From Neisseriaceae bacterium CLB008 (GTDB lineage: Bacteria; Pseudomonadota; Gammaproteobacteria; Burkholderiales; Neisseriaceae): 64,000 nucleotides of DNA. The notes beneath the pieces are model-generated. The model was not told the DNA's origin. It searched no databases and worked only from the letters and a program-made list of their open reading frames with translations. Positions 27,532-36,012 of the stretch are shown one piece after another. Positions within the stretch are counted from its first letter, which is position 1. Each line of letters begins with the position of its first letter. The DNA lies in contig CP166133.1 in assembly GCA_041228285.1 (NCBI GenBank), positions 2,265,380-2,329,379 of the forward strand. The letters are read 5' to 3'. The translations under genes were made by a program, and so were the position numbers.

Positions 27532-29170
27532 GCACACAGGGCTGCTATGGGCCTTACTCAGCTTCAGCCTTTACCCCGGTATTGCCTATGCCGCTGATGG
27601 CCGTGCGGCCAACATCCCAGCCATCATCATGTTCTTTATTTTCGTCATCGCCACGCTGGGCATCACCTATTGGGCCGCCCAGCGCAATAAATCCACCAGC
27701 GACTTCTACACCGCAGGTGGCGGCATCACCGGCTTTAAAAATGGCTTGGCCATCGCTGGAGACTATATGTCGGCCGCGTCCTTTTTAGGGATTTCCGGCA
27801 TGGTGTTTGCAGTAGGCTACGATGGCCTAATTTACTCCACAGGCTTTTTAGTCGGTTGGCCCATCGTCTTATTCATCATCGCCGAGCGCCTGCGTAATTT
27901 AGGGCGCTTTACCTTTTCCGACGTCGCTGCCTACCGCCTCAGCGCCACGCCTTTACGCATTTTGTCCGCCTCAGGCACTTTGTCCGTCGTCTTGGTGTAT
28001 TTGATCGCCCAAGTCGTCGGCGCAGGCAAGTTGATTGAGCTTTTATTTGGCATCCAATACTACTGGGCCGTCATCATCGTCAGCGTGTTGATGATCCTCT
28101 ACGTCCTGTTCGGCGGTATGCTGGCCACCACTTGGGTGCAGATCATCAAAGCCGTTTTATTACTGTTTGGCGCCAGCTTTATGTCGCTGATGGTGTTGAT
28201 CGCCGTAGACTTTAGCTTTGACACCCTATTCACTACGGCCATTAATGCCCATACCCAAGGCGAAAAAATCATGGGCCCTGGCGGGCTAGTCGCCAATCCC
28301 ATTGATGCCTTGTCGCTCGGCATTGCCCTGATGTTCGGCACTGCGGGTCTGCCGCATATTTTGATGCGTTTTTTCACCGTCAAAGACGCCAAACAGGCAC
28401 GTAAATCTGTCTTTGTGGCAACGGCTTTTATTGGCTATTTCTATATTTTGACCTTCATCATCGGCTTTGGCGCCATCATGTTCTTGTCTAACAATCCTGC
28501 CTATATGGGCGAAGGTGGAGACTTGGTTGGCGGCATCAATATGGCGGCCGTGCATTTGGCAGCTGCCGTTGGCGGCAACCTCTTCCTCGGCTTTATTTCC
28601 GCCGTGGCCTTTGCCACGATTTTGGCCGTGGTCGCAGGCCTCACCCTTTCCGGCGCATCAGCCGTCAGCCACGACCTATACGCCTCGGTGATTAAAAAAG
28701 GCCAAGCCTCACAAAAGCAAGAGCTGTTGGTCTCGCGCATGGCCACCTTGGCGCTGGGGGTGATTGCAATCGTGCTGGGGCTGGCGTTTGAGTTTCAAAA
28801 CGTGGCCTTTATGGTTGGCCTTGCGTTTGCCATTGCCGCCTCGGCTAACTTCCCTATTTTGGTCCTGTCGATGTTCTGGCGCGGTTTAACCACGCGCGGC
28901 GCCACCGTGGGCGGGTTTGCAGGCCTTATCGCCGCCGTGGTGTTGATCATTTTGGGCCCCACCGTCTGGGTCTCCGTGATGCACAATGACCAAGCTATTT
29001 TCCCCTACGGTAACCCTGCCTTATTCAGCATCCCGACCGCCTTCATCGTTGCCTGGCTGTTCTCGGTCACCGACAAGTCTGACCGCGCCCGCATCGACAA
29101 AGCAGGCTTTGAACAACAATATGTACGCTCAGTAACCGGCATTGGTGCCTCTGGCGCTGAAAAACATTAA
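27524..29170 (+). CDS. actP: Cation/acetate symporter ActP (copy 2)
   Basis: A 548-residue sodium:solute symporter, very similar to ActP copy 1 through the membrane domain. It has the SSF signature [33 protein letters not shown] and the C-terminal [12 protein letters not shown]. Differences concentrate in the signal-like N-terminus and in the loop around residues 225-245 and 315-330. By eye, the nucleotide sequence of this copy is richer in G/C at third codon positions than copy 1, so the duplication is old or one copy was acquired from a relative. Substrate specificity may have shifted to another short carboxylate. Confidence 0.92.
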   Translation: MNKHTGLLWALLSFSLYPGIAYAADGRAANIPAIIMFFIFVIATLGITYWAAQRNKSTSDFYTAGGGITGFKNGLAIAGDYMSAASFLGISGMVFAVGYDGLIYSTGFLVGWPIVLFIIAERLRNLGRFTFSDVAAYRLSATPLRILSASGTLSVVLVYLIAQVVGAGKLIELLFGIQYYWAVIIVSVLMILYVLFGGMLATTWVQIIKAVLLLFGASFMSLMVLIAVDFSFDTLFTTAINAHTQGEKIMGPGGLVANPIDALSLGIALMFGTAGLPHILMRFFTVKDAKQARKSVFVATAFIGYFYILTFIIGFGAIMFLSNNPAYMGEGGDLVGGINMAAVHLAAAVGGNLFLGFISAVAFATILAVVAGLTLSGASAVSHDLYASVIKKGQASQKQELLVSRMATLALGVIAIVLGLAFEFQNVAFMVGLAFAIAASANFPILVLSMFWRGLTTRGATVGGFAGLIAAVVLIILGPTVWVSVMHNDQAIFPYGNPALFSIPTAFIVAWLFSVTDKSDRARIDKAGFEQQYVRSVTGIGASGAEKH

Positions 29171-29228
29171 TCATCCGTATCGGCGCACGCCCTCTCTGGA
29201 CGTGCGCCCTAGCATAAGGAGACTCATC

Positions 29229-31199
29229 ATGTCTGGCATCACTTCCGTTTTAAAAGAAACCCGCCGCTTCTCTCCTAGCACCGACTTTGTCGCTCAGGCC
29301 AATGTTCAAGGCATGACGCAATACCAAGCGCTGTGCGAGCAAGCAGACGCTAATTACGAAGGCTATTGGGCCCAGCTAGCGCGGCGCCACATCAGCTGGC
29401 AAACGCCGTTTACCCTAGTCTTTGACGGCAGCAACGCCCCCTTATATCAATGGTTCGGCGATGGCACCCTCAACCTCTCTTACAACTGTCTCGACCGCCA
29501 CCTCCCCGAAAAAGCCGACCAAACAGCGTTGATTTTTGAACACGACAACGGCACCAGCGAACGCATCAGCTATCAAAGCCTTTACGAACGGGTGTGTCGC
29601 TTTGCCAATGGCTTAAAAAAACTGGGCGTGGGCAAAGGCGATCGCGTCGCGATTTATCTGCCCATGGTGCCGGATGCCATTGTCGCCATACAGGCCTGTG
29701 CCCGCATCGGCGCCATCCATTCCGTAGTGTTTGCTGGTTTTTCGGGCACATCCTTACGCGAACGCATTCAAGACGCTGAGGCCAAAGTCGTCATCACCGC
29801 CACCGAAGGCATTCGCGGCGGTAAGCACATTCCCTTAAAAAACATGGTGGATCAAGCCTTGGGGGCAGACGAATGCCCCAGCGTTACCGCCGTCGTCGTG
29901 CTCAGACACACCGACATTGAGCTTAACTGGGTAACGCATCGGGATCATTGGTGGCATGAGCTGGTGGCCAACGAAGCCGCCAGCTGTACGCCTGAATGGC
30001 TCAGCGCCGAAGACGTGGCCTTTATTTTGTACACCTCAGGCAGCACCGGTAAACCTAAAGGCGTCGTACACAGCGTCGGCGGCTACTTACTCGGGGCCAT
30101 CTTAACCATGAAATGGGTGTTTGATCACCGGGCCAACGATGTCTTTTGGTGTACCGCCGACGTAGGCTGGATCACTGGCCACACCTATGTGGCCTATGGC
30201 CCCTTAGCCGTAGGCGCTACTCAAGTCATTTTTGAGGGCGTGCCAACCTTCCCCAACGCCCACCGTTTTTGGCAAGTCATCGCCAAACATCAGGTGTCGG
30301 TTTTCTATACTGCCCCCACCGCCATTCGCGCCTTGATCAAGCTTGGCCACGATTTCCCTAGCCAGCACGACCTTTCCTCCCTACGGCTCTTGGGCACCGT
30401 GGGCGAACCGATTAATCCTGAAGCATGGATGTGGTATCACAACGTGGTCGGCCAAGGCCGCTGCCCCATCGTCGACACCTGGTGGCAAACCGAAACCGGC
30501 GCCAACGCCATTACGCCCCTGCCAGGCGTGGTCGACACTAAGCCTGGCTCATGCACCCTGCCGCTCCCCGGCATTGCCGCCGACATTGTGGATGAGGCAG
30601 GTCACCCCGTGGCTGCAGGCACGGGCGGTCTCTTGGTGATCAAAAAGCCCTTTCCCTTTTTATTGCGCACGCTGTGGCGTGATCCGGAACGGTTCAAAAA
30701 AACCTATTACCCCAGTGAATTAGGTGGCCGAACCTATTTAGCCGGCGACTCTGCCTATCGAGACGAACAGGGCTATTTTTGGATCATGGGCCGCGTCGAC
30801 GATGTCCTCAGCGTGTCTGGTCATCGCTTGGGCACCATGGAGATAGAATCGGCTTTAGTGGCCAACCCCTTAGTGGCCGAGGCCGCCGTAGTCAGTAAGC
30901 CTGATCCGATTACCGGTGAGGCCATCGTGGCCTTTGTGGTGCTTAAAGCCGCCTTACCCGAAGCAGAAGACGCTCAGCGCATTGCTCAAGAACTCAAAAC
31001 ATGGGTGGCGCATGAAATCGGCAAAATCGCTCAGCCGCACGACATTCGCTTTGGCGACGGCCTCCCCAAAACCCGTTCTGGCAAAATCATGCGCCGACTG
31101 CTGCGTACCGTAGCCAAAGGAGAAGAACTGACCCAAGACATTTCCACCCTTGAAAACCCACAAATCATGGCCCAGTTAGCCAAAGTCATCAGTCAATAA
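29229..31199 (+). CDS. acs: Acetyl-CoA synthetase or related short-chain acyl-CoA synthetase (copy 2)
   Basis: A 656-residue AMP-forming ligase paralogous to the product of 25009-26976, with the same motif set: [44 protein letters not shown] and [14 protein letters not shown] with regulatory Lys619. The N-terminal half has diverged more than the core. The residues that set acyl-pocket size in Acs ([10 protein letters not shown] and DTWWQTETG regions) are alike in both copies, which favours acetate for both. I start at the ATG at 29229 because AAGGAG stands before it; a longer in-frame start at 29142 would run back into actP. It ends the second module. Confidence 0.94.
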   Translation: MSGITSVLKETRRFSPSTDFVAQANVQGMTQYQALCEQADANYEGYWAQLARRHISWQTPFTLVFDGSNAPLYQWFGDGTLNLSYNCLDRHLPEKADQTALIFEHDNGTSERISYQSLYERVCRFANGLKKLGVGKGDRVAIYLPMVPDAIVAIQACARIGAIHSVVFAGFSGTSLRERIQDAEAKVVITATEGIRGGKHIPLKNMVDQALGADECPSVTAVVVLRHTDIELNWVTHRDHWWHELVANEAASCTPEWLSAEDVAFILYTSGSTGKPKGVVHSVGGYLLGAILTMKWVFDHRANDVFWCTADVGWITGHTYVAYGPLAVGATQVIFEGVPTFPNAHRFWQVIAKHQVSVFYTAPTAIRALIKLGHDFPSQHDLSSLRLLGTVGEPINPEAWMWYHNVVGQGRCPIVDTWWQTETGANAITPLPGVVDTKPGSCTLPLPGIAADIVDEAGHPVAAGTGGLLVIKKPFPFLLRTLWRDPERFKKTYYPSELGGRTYLAGDSAYRDEQGYFWIMGRVDDVLSVSGHRLGTMEIESALVANPLVAEAAVVSKPDPITGEAIVAFVVLKAALPEAEDAQRIAQELKTWVAHEIGKIAQPHDIRFGDGLPKTRSGKIMRRLLRTVAKGEELTQDISTLENPQIMAQLAKVISQ

Positions 31200-31203
31200 A
31201 CCC

Positions 31204-31228
31204 AAAAGGCCGTCACACGTGACGGCCT
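31204..31228 (-). terminator. Terminator between acs copy 2 and the DUF445 gene
   Basis: AGGCCGTCAC/GTGACGGCCT, a 10-bp stem with 2-base loop. The short T-run is on the minus strand, so it mainly serves the DUF445 gene; weaker on the plus side. Confidence 0.65.
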
Positions 31229-31232
31229 AAGC

Positions 31233-32579
31233 TTAGGGCAGCTGCGGTAAATAATGACTCACAAAATAAATCAGCAGGCCTACTAAGCCGCCAACCAGGG
31301 TCCCGTTAATGCGGATGTACTGTAGTTCTTTGCCTACACTCAGCTCCAGCTTCTGCACCCAGGTCCGCTGATCCCAAGCGGCGACCTTATCCGATACAAA
31401 CTGACTCACCACTGATTTATACTGATTCACCAGCTGCTTCACCCACAGCGCCAAACGCATGTCCAGGCGCCGTAACAACCGCGGCTGTGCCAGCAGTTGG
31501 CGGCAGCCATAGCCAAGCAATGCCTGAATTTTCGAGGCCATAAACCCCTGTTGATTGGCCACATCCGCCTCAGCCCAATCCTGTACGCTGACCCAAAACG
31601 CGGCCAGCATGGCCTGAAACTGCGCATCGTCGCTGAGCTGATCTTTCCATTCACCCAGCTGACGCGCCCATTTTTTACTGCGCGACAGCCGCAACACAAT
31701 CAGGCTTAAACGTGTCTCAAGGCTTTGCCGCAGCTCATGCTCAGGGTTGTCTAAGACATTTTGTAGATAATCATCGGCCCAGGCCAAGATTTTCTTGGCC
31801 AACCAATCATCGACCATGTCTACAGCGCTGCCTTTAACCGCCGCCACAATCTTGTCCCACGTGCTGGGGGCATCGGTTTTCACCTTACGCACCCATTCAT
31901 TGATGTTGTGCTCCAACATGGTTTGGGTGGCCTCAAGGCGTAGCCATTTTTGCGCCTGCTTCAGCACCACGTCGGTGGCCAAACGGTGTTGACCATGCCC
32001 TTGCACAAACACTAAGCCCTTGGCCAAGGCAGAGGCCAAAGCCTCGCCCGAGTAATGTTTTTTTAATAGCTGGCCCGCAAACTCAGCCATTACGTTTGGC
32101 GGCACTTGCTGCAACAGCACCGGCAGCTGCTTGGCTAAACCCTCTGCCAGCTGCTGCTGATTGGCGTCTTGCGCCAGCCACCCCAAAGCTTTATCCGAGG
32201 GACGTAGTCGATAAACCCGATTGGCAATCACATTGCCCTGCAGGAAATTACGCTCAATAAACACCCCAATTTGCGCCGCCAAGCGCGCCTGTTTACGCGG
32301 CAAAATAGCGGTGTGCGGAATCGGCAAGCCCAGTGGCCGCTTAAACAGCGCCACCACCGCAAACCAATCGGCCAAGGCGCCCACCATGGCCGCTTCAGTA
32401 AAGGCTTTCACATAGACAAAGCCCTGCCAAGCAGCCCCAAAAACATGGGCCAATACAAACACCAAGGCCACCAAAATCAACAGGCCAGTGGCAAAAAACC
32501 GCATTCGTCGCAGCTGTGCTTTGGCCACACGATCAGGGTCAATGCTTAAGGCACGAGGGCTGGTTCGCCAAAAAGACAT
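31233..32579 (-). CDS. DUF445 inner-membrane protein
   Basis: A 448-residue protein with an N-terminal membrane pair (FFATGLLILVALVFVLAHVF, then AFTEAAMVGALADWFAVVALF). It carries the DUF445 hallmark ADWFAVVALFKRPLGLPIPHTAILPRKQ, a long helical cytoplasmic or periplasmic region, and a C-terminal membrane anchor (INGTLVGGLVGLLIYFVSHYL). The family (E. coli YjiN-like) has no proven function. Monocistronic between two terminators. A start with MSFWRTSP fits homologues. Confidence 0.83.
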   Translation of the reverse strand: MSFWRTSPRALSIDPDRVAKAQLRRMRFFATGLLILVALVFVLAHVFGAAWQGFVYVKAFTEAAMVGALADWFAVVALFKRPLGLPIPHTAILPRKQARLAAQIGVFIERNFLQGNVIANRVYRLRPSDKALGWLAQDANQQQLAEGLAKQLPVLLQQVPPNVMAEFAGQLLKKHYSGEALASALAKGLVFVQGHGQHRLATDVVLKQAQKWLRLEATQTMLEHNINEWVRKVKTDAPSTWDKIVAAVKGSAVDMVDDWLAKKILAWADDYLQNVLDNPEHELRQSLETRLSLIVLRLSRSKKWARQLGEWKDQLSDDAQFQAMLAAFWVSVQDWAEADVANQQGFMASKIQALLGYGCRQLLAQPRLLRRLDMRLALWVKQLVNQYKSVVSQFVSDKVAAWDQRTWVQKLELSVGKELQYIRINGTLVGGLVGLLIYFVSHYLPQLP

Positions 32580-32595
32580 ACGCTTCCTTTTTCAT

Positions 32596-32624
32596 CAAAA
32601 AAGCTGCCTAACACGCCGGCAGCT
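32596..32624 (-). terminator. Terminator of the lemA-TPM operon
   Basis: Minus strand: AGCTGCC/GGCAGCT stem around a 9-base loop, followed by TTTTTT. Confidence 0.75.
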
Positions 32625-32655
32625 CTTAACCCAGGGCAGGCGTGCACCCAAAGGC

Positions 32656-33162
32656 TTATTTTAACACCACCTCATCCGCCAATTCATTCACCAGCGGCGT
32701 GTCGCGCGGCAGATGGGCCAACAGCAAAGCATTGATGGCCGCCAAACCCTCAGTCAGCCCATCAGCGTAGGCTTTTTGGGCAAACTTAGCCTGAATCAAA
32801 GCGCACACTTCGGCCCACGCTTGGGGGTCAACCTGACGGTTAATGCCCCGATCGGCAATCACTTCAATCGCATGATCGGCCATACTGATGTAGACCAAAA
32901 CGCCGCTGTTGTGCTCGGTGTCCCACACCCGCAGCGAACCAAACCATTCTAAAGCCCGCTCCCGAGGCGTCATGCCCGAAAAAATCGCGGCCGCATTAAA
33001 TGACGACTCAATCACAAACCGTAGCTGGCCTTGATGCTGCTGCTCAGACGCACTGATGCCCGCCTCAATCTCGCGCAACAGTGTCTCCGGAAACAGCTGC
33101 CGTACGCGCCAGGTCGGCGTTACAAGGTGTCGACACCATCGCATTATTTTATTCATTACCAA
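32656..33162 (-). CDS. TPM-domain protein, cytoplasmic-type
   Basis: A 168-residue protein with a TPM (DUF477) fold: LRFVIESSFNA...RERALEWFGSLRVWDTEHNSGVLVYISMADHAIEVIADRGINRQV, then ILLA-type C-terminal helices. It lacks a signal peptide and the glycine-rich tail of its neighbour. It overlaps the preceding YgcG-like gene by 7 bases and is the last gene of a lemA-led operon. In homologous operons the two TPM proteins and LemA always travel together, but their role (membrane homeostasis, PSII repair in plants, phosphatase activity in one plant homologue) is not settled in bacteria. Confidence 0.82.
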   Translation of the reverse strand: MVMNKIMRWCRHLVTPTWRVRQLFPETLLREIEAGISASEQQHQGQLRFVIESSFNAAAIFSGMTPRERALEWFGSLRVWDTEHNSGVLVYISMADHAIEVIADRGINRQVDPQAWAEVCALIQAKFAQKAYADGLTEGLAAINALLLAHLPRDTPLVNELADEVVLK

Positions 33163-34022
33163 CTCCCCGACGAACCACCGCCGCCAAAGCTGCCGCCGCC
33201 ACCAGAGAAGCCGCCACCGCCACCGCCGAATCCGCCGCCACCGAAGCCGCCACCAGATCCTCCGCCAAAGCCGCCAGACCCAATAATGGCAGGCGACACT
33301 AAAAAGCTCAGGCCCAATACCGCCAGACCAATCAAAACACTAAAGCCCAGCGACAGCCCCATCAATAAGGCAATACCAAATCCTAGGCCGCCGCTGACCA
33401 CGCTGCCGAAGGTTTTGCCAAAAATAGCCTTAATAATGCGCCCAGCAAAAGCCCACAAGAAGAACACCAGCACCATCGCTGACTCTAGGCCAAAGCCTTC
33501 ATCAGCGGCTTGGCCCTGCTGAATCTCAGGCAAGTCTTCATTTAAAATCAGCTTTTGCAATTGGTGCGTCGCCACCACCAAGCCTTCATACACACGGTTT
33601 TCACGCATATAGGGTGCCAGCGTGTCCATCAAAATCCGCTTGGTGTAGATGTCGGGAATCGCGCCTTCTAGGCCGCGACCCACGGCAATGTGGCTCTTGC
33701 GTTCATCGCGTACCAATAACAGCAGCACACCATCGTCCACGCCTTGACGGCCCAAACGCCAGGCATCCATCACTCGGGTGGCGTAGTCAAATGGCGTTTC
33801 CGGCTCAATGGTTGCCACCGTCAACACCACCACTTGGCTGCCTTGCTCCTGCGCAAACGTGCGTAGCTGCTGCGACAGCTCTTGGCGTTCAGACGCACTG
33901 AGCATCTGAGCCGTGTCCATCACTGGGTCATTCAGTGTGGGCACCGCCACCAAGGCTGCCTGCGCCCAGCCCCATGAAAGGCTAAGCGCCAGCAGCAGGC
34001 CGTATTTAAACCATGTCGTCAT
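33156..34022 (-). CDS. YgcG-like TPM-domain membrane protein with glycine-rich tail
   Basis: A 288-residue protein. It has a signal peptide (LLLALSLSWGWAQA), a periplasmic TPM domain at about residues 30-150 (DTAQMLSASERQELSQQLRTFAQEQGSQVVVLTV, RDERKSHIAVGRGLEGAIPD), then hydrophobic segments (about 185-245). The C-terminus is a low-complexity Gly/Ser/Phe tail built from FGGGG and GGGFSGG units. This is the standard architecture of the YgcG family. It lies 2 bases from lemA and overlaps the second TPM gene, so all three are one operon. Confidence 0.87.
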   Translation of the reverse strand: MTTWFKYGLLLALSLSWGWAQAALVAVPTLNDPVMDTAQMLSASERQELSQQLRTFAQEQGSQVVVLTVATIEPETPFDYATRVMDAWRLGRQGVDDGVLLLLVRDERKSHIAVGRGLEGAIPDIYTKRILMDTLAPYMRENRVYEGLVVATHQLQKLILNEDLPEIQQGQAADEGFGLESAMVLVFFLWAFAGRIIKAIFGKTFGSVVSGGLGFGIALLMGLSLGFSVLIGLAVLGLSFLVSPAIIGSGGFGGGSGGGFGGGGFGGGGGGFSGGGGSFGGGGSSGSW

Positions 34023-34024
34023 GC

Positions 34025-34636
34025 CTATTGACCTGCAGGTGCAGGTGCCACGTCATCAAAATTCACCGTCGCAGGCTTGGCGATTGCAGCCTCATTTTCA
34101 ACCTTAAACTGTGGGCGGATCGACATGCCGGTCACTTTAGCCACGAGGTTGGTCGGGAACGAACGGACCGTAGTGTTGTATACCCGAACGGTTTCAATGT
34201 AGCGATTACGCGCTAAGGCAATGCGGTTTTCCGTACCTTCAAGCTGAGCCTGTAGGTCGCGGAAGTTGGCGTCGGCTTTCAAAGCAGGATAGTTTTCCGA
34301 CACCACCAACAAGCGCGACAGGGCTGAGCTAAGCTCTCCTTGAGCCGCTTGAAACTGTGCCAGCTGTGCCTCATCCAAAGGCTGGTCGGCATTAATCTGC
34401 ATTTGCCCTACTTTGGCGCGCGCTTCGGTCACTGCCACAAACACGCCTTCTTCATGCTTGGCATAACCTTTAACCGTATTCACTAGGTTAGGAATTAAAT
34501 CGGCACGACGTTGATATTGGTTCAGGACTTCTGACCAAGCGCCATTAGCTGCCTCATCTTGCTGCTGCATGGTGTTGTAACCACAACCGCTTAAACCCAA
34601 CACCATGACCGCCATTAATAGCCATTTCTTGAACAT
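34025..34636 (-). CDS. lemA: LemA family lipoprotein
   Basis: A 203-residue protein with a lipoprotein signal (MFKKWLLMAVMVLGLSGC, Cys18) and the LemA four-helix domain, including QYQRRADLIPNLVNTVKGYAKHEEGVF, ENYPALKADANFRDLQAQLEGTENRIALARNRYI and NTTVRSFPTNLVAKVTGM. I place the start at 34636, where GAGGG stands 5-6 bases before the ATG; an upstream in-frame start at 34678 would bury the signal peptide. First gene of the lemA-TPM-TPM operon. LemA is proposed as a membrane-associated factor, function unknown. Confidence 0.9.
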   Translation of the reverse strand: MFKKWLLMAVMVLGLSGCGYNTMQQQDEAANGAWSEVLNQYQRRADLIPNLVNTVKGYAKHEEGVFVAVTEARAKVGQMQINADQPLDEAQLAQFQAAQGELSSALSRLLVVSENYPALKADANFRDLQAQLEGTENRIALARNRYIETVRVYNTTVRSFPTNLVAKVTGMSIRPQFKVENEAAIAKPATVNFDDVAPAPAGQ

Positions 34637-34752
34637 ATTAGCCCTCTTTTTTAGTGGAGTGAATGAAAAGTAAAACACGTATCTTTCATATAATTTATTT
34701 ACAGATGATTGCCTTATTTGTCAACGTAAGGATGGTTTATTGGCCATTTGTA

Positions 34753-35060
34753 GGGTGGGCAAAGCGTAGCGTGCCCACCATTTTGAATCATTTGTTTCAT
34801 AATGCTTCGGCTATTTCGCTATTGATTAGTCGTTTTGTTTCGCCCCTTGGGCGACGTCATTTCTTTTGGATGTCCAAAAGAAACGAAGCAAAGAAAAAAC
34901 ACCCCACTTTATCCGCCCGCTACGCGGGTGCCCTCGTTGGCCCGCGCATTGCCGGCGGCAAGAACTCATATTTGAGCCTTCGGCCAAATACTCAAACATG
35001 CTTGCCTTAACCACCCCGGCCCTGCACGAACCGCCTCGGCGGCTAAAAAGGGGACGGTAC
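34753..35060. repeat. Hairpin-rich intergenic, probable dispersed-repeat sequence
   Basis: Non-coding stretch with dense inverted repeats. GGTGGGCA (34754-34761) pairs with TGCCCACC (34772-34779). TTTCTTTTGGA (34860-34870) pairs perfectly with TCCAAAAGAAA (34873-34883). CCCGC/GCGGG follows near 34916, and CCGCC-TCGG-CGG near 35033. The wording GTGGGCA...TGCCCAC and the CTTTTGGA/TCCAAAAG arm are of a kind I know from dispersed intergenic repeats of proteobacteria. Short frames on both strands here are byproducts of the repeats. Only this copy is visible in the window. Confidence 0.5.
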
Positions 35061-35442
35061 TTCACCTAATGGAGACGTGGTGAGTTGTCACACAAGGTAG
35101 CTAAAGGCAACTTTCAACCAATAGCAAAATAATCGAAGGAGTAGCGGTTGTTTTCATATTTTAGATACCTCCGCACAATGCCAACAAACCATCTTCTTCA
35201 GCTCATTTTACCCCCGCCACAGCGACCATTTTCAGCCACACGCAATCTTAAACACATATTATAAAGTCCTACGCCTTATCCCCATAGACTCAAGCGGACT
35301 TGCCGCATCCATACGACACTTAATCCATGCGCGCCACACATTCGCACCCTGATGGTTGACGCTCATCATTGAGGGGCGTATAAGTACTACCCACTAAGTC
35401 ATCATTACTTAATTATCATAAACAGAAAGCACGTGAATCACC

Positions 35443-35511
35443 ATGCCTGACCCCGCTTATGCCGGCGCGCCCACTGCGGCAGCCTCATTTCATTTAAAGA
35501 ACCCCGCTTAA
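35443..35511 (+). CDS. Candidate mgtA leader peptide 1
   Basis: A 22-codon frame beginning MPDPAYAGAP and ending NPA-stop, about 570 bases upstream of mgtA. The Met-Pro-Asp-Pro start recalls the EPDP of the E. coli MgtL leader peptide. The ribosome site is weak (GAAAG 12 bases upstream), so translation is uncertain. Read as part of the mgtA leader; chance is a real alternative. Confidence 0.3.
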   Translation: MPDPAYAGAPTAAASFHLKNPA

Positions 35512-35587
35512 CGGTTCGTCACGCTGCTTCGTGCTCGATTTTTCGGTTACAGAACGCCTGACGACTGTTTAGGCCAGAGTAACCACC

Positions 35588-35695
35588 ATGCAAAAACCAT
35601 TGATCTTCACTCCCTATTTTTTCGCTTCTCGGCGCTTGGCCTTAGCCTTTTTGCGCCCGTCGCTCACGCCCCCTTTAGAACCCCCTAGTCGCTGA
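35588..35695 (+). CDS. Candidate mgtA leader peptide 2
   Basis: A 35-codon frame (starts MQKPLIFTPYFF) whose last codons read TPPLEPPSR-stop, a run of proline pairs of the kind that slows ribosomes. It is followed by two strong hairpins (35707-35728 and 35764-35791). The ribosome site is poor (CAGAG), so confidence is low. If translated, stalling at the proline pairs would place a ribosome just before the first hairpin. Confidence 0.3.
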   Translation: MQKPLIFTPYFFASRRLALAFLRPSLTPPLEPPSR

Positions 35696-35706
35696 CTAAG
35701 GCTCTA

Positions 35707-35791
35707 TGGGCGCGACACTTTGCGCCCACCCACGTCTGGATGATCACCCTCATCGGACGCGCTGCGTCAATCGTTCTCGGATGATTGACGC
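35707..35791 (+). promoter_or_regulatory. Two stable hairpins in the mgtA leader
   Basis: TGGGCGC (35707-35713) pairs with GCGCCCA (35722-35728). GCGTCAATC (35764-35772) pairs perfectly with GATTGACGC (35783-35791) around a 10-base loop. They lie between the second and third short leader frames. Neither has a T-run, so they are not simple terminators. Confidence 0.5.
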
Positions 35792-35829
35792 CGGCAACCG
35801 CTATCCCCACCCACAAAAAGGAAACCCTC

Positions 35830-35952
35830 ATGGACGACGACCCCAGGCCGCTCATCGCGCCCTTGCCGGCACAGCAAGCGGCGTCGAGCGCATTCAACCT
35901 AACCTGTGCCCCATTAATTTGCTTCGCATCCGCATCAACCGCTCGTAGCTGA
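35830..35952 (+). CDS. Probable mgtA leader peptide 3, acidic/proline start
   Basis: A 40-codon frame with a good ribosome site (AAAAAGGA, 7 bases before the ATG) that begins MDDDPRPLIAPLPAQQ. E. coli MgtL begins MEPDPTPLP; acidic-plus-proline starts are known to destabilise translating ribosomes when Mg2+ is low, which raises mgtA expression. The frame ends 59 bases before mgtA and its TGA lies inside a sequence complementary to the mgtA start region. I infer a Mg2+-sensing leader peptide; no homologue is known to me. Confidence 0.55.
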   Translation: MDDDPRPLIAPLPAQQAASSAFNLTCAPLICFASASTARS

Positions 35953-36012
35953 CGCCTAGTCCTTAGGCTCGCCCTGTCGCGCGTTGGTGTCTGCGACAAG
36001 GAGTAAGCGTCA
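35950..36012 (+). promoter_or_regulatory. Stem-loop enclosing the mgtA ribosome-binding site
   Basis: TGACGC (35950-35955, including the stop of the leader frame) pairs with GCGTCA (36007-36012, including the A of the mgtA ATG). Inside lie GCCTA/TAGGC (35954-35968) and TGTCGC/GCGACA (35975-35998), the latter touching the AAGGAG ribosome site at 35998-36003. A ribosome at the leader stop codon would open the outer stem, suggesting translational coupling. Confidence 0.5.

Larger units (their letters stand above)
22945..31199 (+). repeat. Tandem duplication of a DUF485-actP-acs acetate module
   Basis: Two complete three-gene modules lie head to tail (22945-26976 and 27202-31199) with identical gene order and the same 8-base overlap between DUF485 and actP. 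The ActP copies are very similar over their length; the Acs and DUF485 copies are more diverged. A terminator and a separate upstream region divide the two, so each is probably its own transcription unit. Confidence 0.9.

Noticed and set aside
34663-35069. Several overlapping short frames on both strands before the mgtA leader
   Set aside because: They overlap one another through inverted repeats, which create complementary frames; repeat sequence is the simpler explanation.
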